From contig AP026542.1 in NCBI GenBank assembly GCA_026075535.2, positions 5,394,001 to 5,458,000 of the forward strand: 64,000 nt of DNA, in the 5' to 3' direction. Below, piece after piece: positions 10,416-19,957 of this stretch (positions are counted from its first letter, which is position 1; every line of letters begins with the position of its first letter). The stretch comes from Tricholoma matsutake (lineage: Eukaryota; Basidiomycota; Agaricomycetes; Agaricales; Tricholomataceae). Under the pieces are notes generated by a model. It saw nothing but the letters and a program-made list of their open reading frames with translations, was not told where the DNA came from and did no database searches. A program made the position numbers and the translations under genes.

Positions 10416-13400
10416 TAGTGATGTACAGGGCCTGGCTCAGCTCAAAAGCCTGGGCTTGGGCTCGGCTTGACCAGGCTCAGGCTTGGATAGATCATGAGCT
10501 GAGCCCTAGTCAAGGGCTCAGGCTGGGCCCGGGCCAGGCTTGGGCTCAGGCCTCGGCTTTGTAGTGAAAATTACCACGAAATTTGTCTACAGAGTCACTA
10601 CAATACATCTTGCACAAATATATCATCTTCTTCGTGATCGACAAAGCCCTCATCATCAACAAGATCCTCAACCAATCCATCCCAGCCCACCTGTTCTGCA
10701 TCATGTAGATTGCTGTCACAAGCTTCTTGAAGGTCATCATATTCCTCCACCTCGAGTGCTGTGCTTGGCTCTTCACGGAAGAGGAGTTCACGGTGGTAGA
10801 TGCACTTGAGGAACTGTAATGCCTCGATGATATCGGGTTTGAGTCGATTGCGATGCTTAGTAATCGTTATCCCCACAGATGGGAATGTGCGTTCGCTGGA
10901 AACTGACGACGCCATAATTGGGAGCATATCGCGTGCAAGAGATGCCCAGATGTCATACCGGGTAGTATTGCACTAAGCTGTAAGTCAGAAGATCAAATGA
11001 GGCATGATATGAGAGACACGTACCCCCCACCACTCGACAATTGTCATATTGCCAAGTTGATCCATTGAGTTCAAATAGCTGAAGAAATGTTTATGCCAAG
11101 GAGCGCTCGGTTCACTGGGTGTGATGGGAGATGCACGGGATTCGATACCATTGTTACTGTCATCGTCGTCATCAGATTAGTACGCCAACTTTGCACATTG
11201 CCGATTTTCCTGTTTGCTGTGCTGGCGCCAGTGTCAAACCGTTGCTGTACATTTCAAGGTAACGTTGTTTGTACTGTAATATTGTGAGCGCACGCTGAAA
11301 CACTTGAATTCCAGACACTGACTGTTTCTTCGGCCTCCTTGAGAATACTTTCCAACTTTCCCTGACCCCAATATTTGTGAATATGTTCCATTTTCTGGGA
11401 GGGATCAAGCACTAAACCGGTGTCAGAGTTTTTTAGTGGACACAGAGAAGTAATTGAACACATAGCAAAGGTATATGCATCAGAATCAGCTGTACAATCA
11501 TAGTATTCTGCAATTTTCACCAGACCAGCATTTAGGGCAGGGACGAAATCAAAATATTTGATGCGTTCAGCTCGTTTGGTCCATGACTTGTGTAATGCTT
11601 CAAGAGCAGGCAATGTGAGATGAAGGGTGCTCCCCCGATCTGATGAAAATGCTTGCTGTGCATTATCAGCATGCTATACCATATCAGCGAGTTACAGATA
11701 ACCTGAAAATGCAATGGCGTACTGCAAGTAGATCATTAAATAAGCCAATCCGCTCCCATTCAGCATCTGAGAGCCGCAGATCATCAATCTTTTCCTTTTC
11801 GAGAGGTCCTTCTCCTCTCGTCCGATTTCATACACGAATGTGTCGACGAACTATTATTTTTCAGCATAGCTTATGAGCTGCATGGAGAAAGAAATACATA
11901 CCAAACGTTTGGCCTCAGCTCGTGATGTCATTACATAGGTGGAAGACCAGTGCATGGCCATATCAAGAAGGAGTTGATGGATGGTCTTTGCACCACCTCG
12001 TGTTTGTATATCAGTGAAGAGTTGTTTACGTTTTGCAGAGGAGCATGCCTAACAATGGGAACAGTCAAAATGGAAAAATAATAATAATAATCGAACAAAT
12101 GAATACCTTGACACAAATTGCTCGCACAAGTCCCACCTCATCATGTTCAGGTCCAGTGAGATCGGCATCAGGGTCTGCAGGATTGTAATGCTTTGATTTG
12201 CTATACGTAGCGATCAATGCTTGCATCGCTAGGTTGATGATATGAGCAAGGCACCTAGTTCATGGTTAGCATTTACATATCAAAGGAATAAGGTAGATTA
12301 CCGAATGCGATGTTGTTTTAGATTGAATACCTTCCCGTTGTGTGCTAGGATATGCTTGGCAAACTTGACCAACATGGTGTTATTGTTCATGGCATTGTCG
12401 CACGTCACCCATCCGATCTAGATTGTATAAATTATCCTTGCAAAAATAAAGCACTACGAGCTGATACATACTTTGTGGCCTATACAAACTCGCGACACAA
12501 TTTTGAACAAAGCTTGACCAAGCCTTGTTCCATTGTGTGCATTGTTCAGCTGCATGAAGCCAAGCAGTGCCATTTGAACCTGCCACTTGCTGTTTTCTTC
12601 TTCTATCCAAGAGCCCATTACCGCAAGATATCCGTTGCTATTTGAAGCCTGCCATGCATCACATGTTAGGCTTACCTTTCCCTTTGCCCTATCACTCTGA
12701 AGGAAAGATCAGAATGGGGCTGGCGGTAGAAATAATGTGGCATTCTCGTACATTCAACCTGTCATGCAGTGATGTCAACTGCTGTTTGAATGTGTCAATG
12801 ATAGCCTGTCAAGTTTGGTGGCGATCAGGGATCTCAACACCATTTGTTGCACGGGCAGCTATGTGAATCATGTTTTGAAAAGACGGGTGTTCAAATGCTT
12901 GAATCGGCTATGGTTCAAACAGTACACTAGTTATAGCTACCATTGACTTAAGAATTATGTTGGGATACCTGGTCAGTCAACACAAGCCACTCGATGGCTG
13001 CTTCATGGAAAATCTTGTCGGTATATGGAACTATCCTCTCTTTCTGTGGCTTCTCCCTAAGATGTGAATCAAGGCGTGACTGCGCCTCACTAGCAGCCTG
13101 CGCATCTCTGTGGTGTTTCTGGGCATCTCTCAGTAGCATGGATGGAAATTTGTTCTTTTCTGCCCACGTCTGGTATACCACCTGGCAGATCACACATCAC
13201 ATTATTCAATAGCTCGTACCAGAAAAATTATTGACATACTTTATGGTTTGATTCCATGTGTTGTCTCAGTGTAGACACATCTGCAACCAGGGATACAGGA
13301 TGTTGTGGAGACTGCTTACTAATATTACATTGGCAGCAGTGTTTACCATAAGTGTATGGAACTCACCAGCATAGCCGACAATTTCAATAATTTTTGTTCT

Positions 13401-14745
13401 TTTGTTGGTACGGTGGTGAGAAAAAATTATCAATGTCACAACTATGGTCCTTAGCTGTAACTTTTGGCATTTCAGAGAGGGTTTGAACATCAATGTCAAT
13501 CAGAAATCCATCAACATCAATTGCATCTGAACGTCGTGGGGCCTCTTGATTAACTATACAACTATCAGAATGTACTAAAGGCGTGATCTGGTTGGTATAA
13601 CTCACCTGGCTCAGAATTTTCCCTAGTTGTACTACTTACAGGAGGTGTGATCTCCTCGATCGAAGGATCAACATCATCAGTATCGGGGACTATGTGAGCT
13701 TGTGATTTTTTCCTACCTAGTGTTGTTTATTAGTTTAGATATTTCAAATTGCAGTGTGTGTTGAATACTTATGGGGTTGTTGATGTTCTAAATCCAAATC
13801 TACTTCGGAGCCAAGTACTTCTGTTGCCAGTGGAGTGGAGGGAGTTGAGGTTGGGTAGGCTACTTCAGATGGTCTTGATGATGTCAATGGTTGGCTTTGT
13901 TCAGCAGCTGCAGCTGCAACCTCAGCTCGCTTTGCTTGAATTGCTTGTCGGTGGGTGGAGAGTGTCGGAGCGGCTGAATTTGAGGTGTCGAGAAGCTTTC
14001 CCGATGCTGTCAATAACCGTTTTGGACAAGGCACTGATGGAGTGGCATTTGTTGTCATCAAAGTCATGACAGCAGTGGCAGTGCAAACTCTTGGGCCAGG
14101 ACTTCCCATTTCAAGAAGGTTTTGATTGTGGCTGAAGAACTGTATAGATCCATGATGGACAAAAAAAAATGCAGTTGTGGAGCTGGAAGCTGACCCACAG
14201 AGCACATGAGATGAAGATCAACACTGTCAATTTTTCACGGAATCGTTAGGCGTTATCGTGTTGCTCAAGCGCCTCTTGTCTTTTTTGCGGCCCTCCCTCC
14301 TCTCCCCTTTTTCTTTTTTTCTGTGTCTTTCTTTGCTACATCTAGCATTCGTGGCCTCCCACCTCTGCCCTTGTGTTGATGAATGTTTGGCTCAAATCAA
14401 GCATTCGAGCCATTCGAGCCATTCGAGCCATGACTAAGCCAAGTACATACTGGGTTTTACTTTCTGTCGAAATTTAGCTTACTCGCCTGTGTAATTAGCT
14501 GCCCCGCTCATCATCTATTTATTTGGGGTCTTTCGTGGGCCTCAGTTTGCACTACCTTGGTTTCTTGAGCAACGCAGCAGAGGCAACACATCAAAGCCAC
14601 AGCTTCAGGGCTCGGCTCAGGCTTCTGATAATATGAGCCGAGCCTTGAGCCTTACAAAGCCATTAGTACAGCCCAGCTCGGCTCAGGCTTCAAGGGCTCG
14701 GTAGCCAGGGCTTCAGGGCTTTGAGCTGAGCCTTGCACATCACTA
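10416..14745 (-). mobile_element. hAT DNA transposon, 4.33 kb, with 8-bp TSD
   Basis: The left end reads TAGTGATGTACAGGGC and the reverse complement of the right end reads TAGTGATGTGCAAGGC; both run on into CTCAGCTCAAA-GCC. Flanking 8-mers are CTCTTCAC (10408-10415) and CTCTTCAT (14746-14753), a target duplication with one mismatch. Both subterminal zones (10416-10560 and 14590-14745) are packed with GGCTCAGGCT/GGGCTCGG-type motifs, the usual transposase-binding arrays of hAT elements. It encodes an intron-containing hAT transposase on the minus strand. Confidence 0.88.
10598..14205 (-). CDS. hAT transposase, multi-exon
   Basis: The exact exon set was not fully resolved. The C-terminal exon (10927-10598 and the splice before it) has the hAT dimerisation block: YDIWASLARDMLPIMASS, then SSERTFPSVGITITKHRNRL and IIEALQFLKC, ending in an acidic tail. 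The preceding exon ends TIVEWWG before a GTACGTG donor. Upstream blocks include LPALEALHKSW with YFDFVPALNAGLVKIAEYY (11613-11254) and AAIEWLVLTDQ (near 13000), both standard for fungal hAT transposases. The first coding block (14205-13744) is Ala/Ser/Thr-rich. I saw no obvious inactivating change in the C-terminal exons, so the gene may be intact, but several middle exons need transcript support. Expected role: DDE-type cut-and-paste transposition. Confidence 0.7.
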
Positions 14746-14753
14746 CTCTTCAT

Positions 14754-14830
14754 GAGAAAGTTGATTTCCAGATTTATCTTCCCATTAAGGCATGACAGGG
14801 GTAAGGGTATACTCCTGTGTTTTGGGGTTA
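14754..14830 (-). pseudogene. Continuation of the PIF1/Helitron-type helicase remnant
   Basis: Removing the hAT element and one copy of its target duplication joins WEDKSGNQLSHEE (this side) to ELPLTLAWAITIHKSQG at 10415. The joined frame is open across the junction and agrees with the helicase family, so the hAT insertion split this remnant. A stop lies just upstream (TAA in the frame before WEDK). Confidence 0.6.
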
Positions 14831-15115
14831 AGGGTATGAGGGGTATGGGTAGGGTGTTGGAAATCCATACCTAGGGAATGTCATGGGCTACCCTGGGATT
14901 TTTCAGGGCAACCCATGCCTGTACCCATCAAAACCCATACCTGTACACAAGGGTATGGGTTCTGATAGGTACGGGTCATGGGTTGGGTATAACTAGGCAA
15001 TGGCATGGGTAACCCATGGGTACTTTTGGGCGTACCCACACCCATACCTGCAACCCACAGGTCATGAGCCATGGGTTGCGGTGGGTGTGGGTTTCATTGG
15101 GGGTCATATTAAAAA
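14800..15115. repeat. GGGTATGGGT-rich imperfect repeat zone
   Basis: About 300 bp dominated by short motifs GGGTATGGGT, ACCCATACC and CCCATGGGT in both orientations. Such bidirectional arrays are typical of subterminal regions of hAT-like transposons, but I could not define matching ends or a target duplication. It abuts the segment holding the first of the short hairpins (15162-15183). Confidence 0.5.
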
Positions 15116-15161
15116 AAATACATCTATTTAATTATATACTTAACAACAATTATCAAACCAC

Positions 15162-15183
15162 CCTACAAGCAGGTGCTTGTAGG
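15162..15183. repeat. Short perfect hairpin, divergent member of the RAGC-hairpin family
   Basis: CCTACAAGCA-GG-TGCTTGTAGG is a perfect 10-bp inverted repeat. Related hairpins with different but still paired arms occur at 24880-24899, 25500-25520, 25583-25602, 25853-25872, 25922-25942, 31013-31032 and 31150-31170. Confidence 0.7.
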
Positions 15184-15407
15184 CATGGGGTGGATTGTGG
15201 GTGGGCCCAGAGAAATGAATAAAAAAATAAAAAAATAAATGGTCCAGGAGATGCATGTCCCCTGGGCCAGAGAAAAGAAAGAAAAACAAGTGTCTCCTGG
15301 GCCTGGTGTTGGTGTCCGTGGTGGTGGTGTCATCATTCCCCCTCTCATTGTTGTCCCTCTCATTGTCCACCCTCTCATTGTTGTTCCCCTCTCTTGTGGT
15401 CATACCC

Positions 15408-16196
15408 TGTCAAGAACCGTTCCTCATCTGATCAGAATCCGCATCCATCCAAACCTTTTCTGCACATTGAACCTGACATTTGTCTTCTCCTCCCAATTTC
15501 ATTCCCGGCTGCCTTGCACTGCCCACACTGCTGTGCACCAGGCCACCTTGTACAGCACCCACGGCTGCCTTCCCAAGGCTGCCATCTCTATTGCAAATTT
15601 GACTATGGATTCCTATGCGGCTCCCGCTAGGTAATTTATCTACACAGTTGAGACACTGCCACAGTCTTCATTCCTGTTCCACATTTATTCTAGACTACAG
15701 TATTTAAGCTTAGTTAGTTTCGCTTTGTATTCCTCAGTTTGTATATTGACATAGATTTGACTTTAAACCTGCCAATCTAAATCTCCTTCTACTCCTACCT
15801 CAGTCTGCTAAGAGTCTGAACTCTCTTCGACTCAACCTCTAGTCTTCCTCTGAAGTTCTAATCTCATCTGAACTTAACCCAAGTCCCTCCGTACTCCTCC
15901 CCGCATTTACCTGCACCTCCCTGCATTTACCCACACCTCCCCCACATTTACCCACACCTCCCCACATTTACCCACACCTCCCCACATTTACCTGCACCTC
16001 CCCACTTCTACCTCCAAACCTTCGTCTTGAAATTAGGACACCAGACAAGGTGAAGGGTGCAGCTTCTTACAAGCTGAAGCCAAGTCCTTTCCATTTCCCC
16101 TCCTGCAGAATCTGCAACAACCTGACAACCTTCTGCTATCAACACCTGCAGGGTCCAATTGGATTCTGACGCGCCTTCTAGGATCAGTTCTTAACA
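15408..16196 (+). repeat. 5' LTR of chromovirus A (789 bp)
   Basis: It begins TGTCAAGAACCG and ends GATCAGTTCTTAACA. The last about 138 bp (from GCAGCTTCTTACAAGCTGAAG) recur at 30789-30926 as the 3' LTR remnant, which fixes the right boundary. The leader GTATATACAAACTCAC follows. It contains a minisatellite. Confidence 0.85.
15894..16012. repeat. 19-bp minisatellite inside the LTR of chromovirus A
   Basis: About six imperfect copies of ACCTCCCCACATTTACCCA, with variants GCATTTACCTGC. Likely replication-slippage expansion within the LTR. Confidence 0.8.
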
Positions 16197-16236
16197 GTAT
16201 ATACAAACTCACACTTCACTCATCTCTTTCCTCTCT

Positions 16237-17612
16237 ATGACCCCTACCGAGACCCACCAGTGCACAACAAGAAATTCCCAACATGCTGGTACTATTCCTG
16301 GGATCTCTGCAATCCAGCGATCCACTCTTTCTGACCCTCAACCCACCACTACCTTCAGAGTGTCTTCCAGACCCTCAAACATATTCCGAAAAATTGGCTC
16401 AGGAGCCCCTTCAATCAGTGCCAATCTCATGTCCACCCATGCCCTGCAACCTTCTGCCAACCTGGAAGGTTTTTGATCAAGAACTCCCCTTGAATATGTA
16501 GGGGGCATCAACCAGCCTGAAAACTTTGGGTTGGAAGATCTTGGTCTAGAGAATGGACCCCCTGGCGGACCCGATGACCCTAGTGGTCCTGATGGCCCTG
16601 GGGGTGACCCCGATCCCAATGATCCAGATGATCAACCTCCCGCAGTGGAAAACCCTGACCCAGGGGATAGGTTCATAGATGTCCTTTACAACCTCTCAGA
16701 GAGTATCTGCACCCTTCATCAAAATAACACACCCAAGACTGAGAAAATCAAAGTTTGCGACCCTGACACTTTTGACGGTGCCAATCCAAAGAAACTTAGA
16801 GACTTCCTAGTCTCCTGCAATCTTCATTTCTGCAACCGTCCACACATATTTTCCTCTGATGAGAAAAAGATCATATTCATCCTTTCTTATTTAAGAGATC
16901 AGCTCTCAGTTGGTTTGAGCCTGGTCTGAATGACCCGACAGATTCTGCACACTGGATGTGGGACTATGAAGCTTTCCTTGCCAAGCTGGAAAGCAACTTT
17001 GGTCCACACAACCCAGTCGGAGATGCAGAAAAAGCTCTCTCTGACTTAGCAATGAAGAAAGGTGGTCGTATCACGAAATATAAGGTTGACTTCTGGGAAT
17101 TGGCTTCTAGGGTCAACTGGAATGAAGCAGCCCTTTGTGACCGCTATTTCCGTGGTCTTCCGCTCTGGCTTCGCATAGAAGTTCTCCAGGGTGGTAAACC
17201 CAATACTCTTGCAGAACTGCACTTGAAAGCGCAGGACAGCGACAACATCTACTGGATGCAAGAAGATGAATCCCATTTTGAAACAAAGAATTCCAGTAAC
17301 GTCACTAACTCTAGTTGGAAGGACATTTCCAAAAGTCCTTCCCCATTGACAAACCAAAATCGCAGTAACACCTCCAACCAGCAGTCTTCTGTGACAAAGA
17401 GCACTCCCTGGGACAAGCCCAAGTCGTCCATCTCCAATAAGTTGGGGAAGAACAGCAAGCTTACTGGGGAGGAACAAGAACGTCGCATGAGAGAATGACT
17501 TTGTCTCTACTGCGGTGAGGAAGGGCACGTAGCAGGAAACTGCCCAAAATCCAAAGCTGCAAAAGCCCGTGCATCCATTGTCGTTCCTGACACTATGGAC
17601 TCAGAAAAATAG
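16237..17612 (+). pseudogene. gag of chromovirus A
   Basis: Pro/Asp/Gly-rich N terminus, then a gag core (EKIKVCDPDTFDGANPKKLR, WWD-like MWDYEAFLAKLESNFG, RYFRGLPLWLR) and one CCHC zinc knuckle (CLYCGEEGHVAGNC) for genomic RNA binding. Broken by TGA at 16474-16476, a one-base loss near 16896 (frame change between SYLR and the SWFEPGLND block) and TGA at 17496-17498 just before the knuckle. Both TGA codons fit decayed CGA (Arg). Confidence 0.85.
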
Positions 17613-17653
17613 TCTGCAACCCTCAGGAAACAGCCATTGGGGCTGGGGGTTGC

Positions 17654-18251
17654 ATTGACCTTACCCACTTGGCTGCCTATGTTCATCTCAATGCATCTGC
17701 TCTTTCTGACCCTGACTCCCTAACTATTCTTTTAACCCTTCCCGACTCTTCCACTCCTGTCCAAACCCTTATCGACTCTGGCTCCTCCCACTGCTTCCTT
17801 GACTCCTCTTTCATGTTGAATAGCCAACTCAGCACGGAATCCATTAAACCGATCGGTCTATGACTCTTTGATGGATCTTGCAACTCCACCATAACTCAGG
17901 TCGTCAAACTTCTGGTCACCTTCCCTGCTGGTGAAGTGTTCAATTTGTCATTCTATGTAACCTTGCTTGACTCTTCCTGTTCCGCCATACTCAGTCATAA
18001 CTGGCTGAAGCAATACAATCCGTTGATTGACTGGTCTTCAAGCCAACTTGCTTTCCGCTCTGTGGATCATAGAGGTCCAGCACCCCCGACGTCACCTTTG
18101 TCCCCGAACCTTCTGGTAGAAATCCTTGACTCCTCCGCACAGTCCGAACCCCCCCATTCCTCCTAAGTTTACACCTCCCGACATCTCTTTCATCAATGCT
18201 ACTGCTTATGCGCATGCTAGCAAACTTCCTGGGGCAGTAGCTTTTCAGATG
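17654..18251 (+). pseudogene. Protease region of chromovirus A pol, interrupted by copy B
   Basis: Retropepsin-like core LIDSGSSHCFLD (catalytic D-S-G), later FYVTLLDSSCSAILSHNWLK and YNPLIDW, the conserved post-protease motif. In-frame TGA at about 17862. The frame is cut after KLPGAVAFQ by the insertion of copy B at 18257 and resumes after 24288. Confidence 0.8.
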
Positions 18252-18256
18252 ACCTT

Positions 18257-18682
18257 TGTAAGGGGACTAGGGGGGTGCCCTGGGTGTTTTTCCTATTTTT
18301 TATGTTCGTCCTATATTTTTCCCCACCTCATTTCCTTCTATTCTTCATTTTCTATGATTTTTCCGTATTTTATTACTAATTTTCCCTTGCTATCATGTTT
18401 GTACATGTTGACACTTTTATATTTAGAGGCAGAGTACCCCTTCCGACACATACCCCTTGGTATGATGTCATTTGGCGGCCTTGATCCACCTATCTCCACC
18501 TTTTTCTATTTTTAGGTTATATTTGATTTTTGTCATCTTCACATATACTGGGCATCAGCAAGGGGATCCTTAGAGTTTTCTCTTCGGATTTCCCTTTGCT
18601 AGGTGTGTCCCCAATGCCTGTATTATGTAGTATAATTTTAACTTCAGATTTCCCTTTGCTAGAGGCTTAGGTTGCCCTTATA
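18257..18682 (+). repeat. 5' LTR of copy B (426 bp)
   Basis: It carries a 60-bp block (GTGTGTCCCCAATGCCTG...) bounded by a 16-bp direct repeat GATTTCCCTTTGCTAG. The 366-bp LTRs of copy C and of the solo LTR lack this block. Confidence 0.92.
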
Positions 18683-18812
18683 GTAGAAAACTCTCCCCTA
18701 AGGCCTGAAAATTGCGAACGCGCTGCCCAAGATAGGCAGGTACAGACTGGACGACACTTCCCAAAGCTCCATAGAGTCCCTACACACTGTTCCAGATAAT
18801 CTTGCCTTTATT

Positions 18813-19957
18813 ATGCTGCCATTTTTGCCAAATGTGCTCCCTAGCAACATGGACACATCAGAACGCTTTGACGCGCTTGAAAGCGACGTTTCCGGAATGC
18901 ACGTGCAAATCAACTCGCTTAAACCTACGATTGAAAACTTCGTTAGGACCCTCCAGGCTAACCCTACGACCAATAGTTCCCCCTTTACGACTCCAAGTGC
19001 ACCCAACAACGATGTTTTGCCAAACATGTCCACTAAGGAACGTGCCCAGATCAAACTGTCCCCCCCCGCCGAATTTAATGGTGCACGTGCGCAGTTCCTT
19101 AATTCCTGTGAGTTATACATTAGTCTCCAGTCGCATCAATTCGTCGATGAGGCTGCAAAAATTTATTGGGCCTTCACATACATGAAATCTGAATGTGCCT
19201 ATCTCTATGTGGACCATATCCTACGTCAAACTAAAGAACTCGGTTCTCTACCTTTCTCCACTTGGGGTGACTTTCAAGCTGAGTTCGTACGCCACTTCTG
19301 CCCCCTCAATGAACACCACTGAGCAGTGACACAACTTGAGTCATCTGCTTACCACCAGGGACGTCGATCCGTGGATGACTATATTGATGAGTTCAAGGAT
19401 TTGGTGGACATGGCAGGATATGGGAGTGGGTTACCAGTGGTGGTGAAGTTCCGACGGGGGCTCAACCGAGAAATTCAGGACCAGATTGCACAGATGTTGG
19501 AAGGGTGCCCAGCGGACGATGATATCCTTGCTTGGTATGAAGCTGCTTCACTCTGTGATGAGAACTGACTCACAAATGCGGCGTTTAATGCTGCATTCCG
19601 CGCTCCAACTACCACTCATACGCCCTACACCTTCAATCGAAGCCTCCCCCGCCCTAACCCCATTCCTGTTTGTCAAACTCCCACACCAGCCATCAATGTC
19701 TCAGTACCAATGGATGTTGATGCAGCCCGCAGCCGTGCACGTAAGTTGGATCTCTGCTACCGTTGTGGGGAACCTGGACACAGGGCTGGAGCATGTCCCC
19801 ATCGTCAGGATATCCGCATGCTCACCCCCAAGGGACGAGACAAACTCCTGCAAGATTTGTTGGCACTTGTAGATGTTGAGGAAGCGAAGGATCAAGTTGC
19901 AGAGGAGATTAAGTTGGAAGTTGTAGAGGAGCAGGATTTTCCTATTCGCAGCGAGTG
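18813..19957 (+). pseudogene. gag of copy B
   Basis: One frame holds the gag core (FNGARAQFLNSCELYI, FSTWGDFQAEFVRHFCP, DYIDEFKDLVDMAGY) and a CCHC knuckle (CYRCGEPGHRAGAC). In-frame TGA codons at 19320-19322 and about 19566-19568 replace CGA that copy C keeps at both sites. The frame ends at TGA 19955-19957, where pol begins in another frame, as is common for chromoviruses. Confidence 0.88.

Noticed and set aside
10217..10564. Plus-strand 115-codon open frame
   Set aside because: It is antisense to the PIF1-type helicase remnant and runs into the subterminal repeats of the hAT element; its text is the shadow of those features.
15894..16012. CRISPR-like regularly spaced repeats
   Set aside because: These are adjacent tandem copies of a 19-bp unit without spacers, inside a retrotransposon LTR of a eukaryote.
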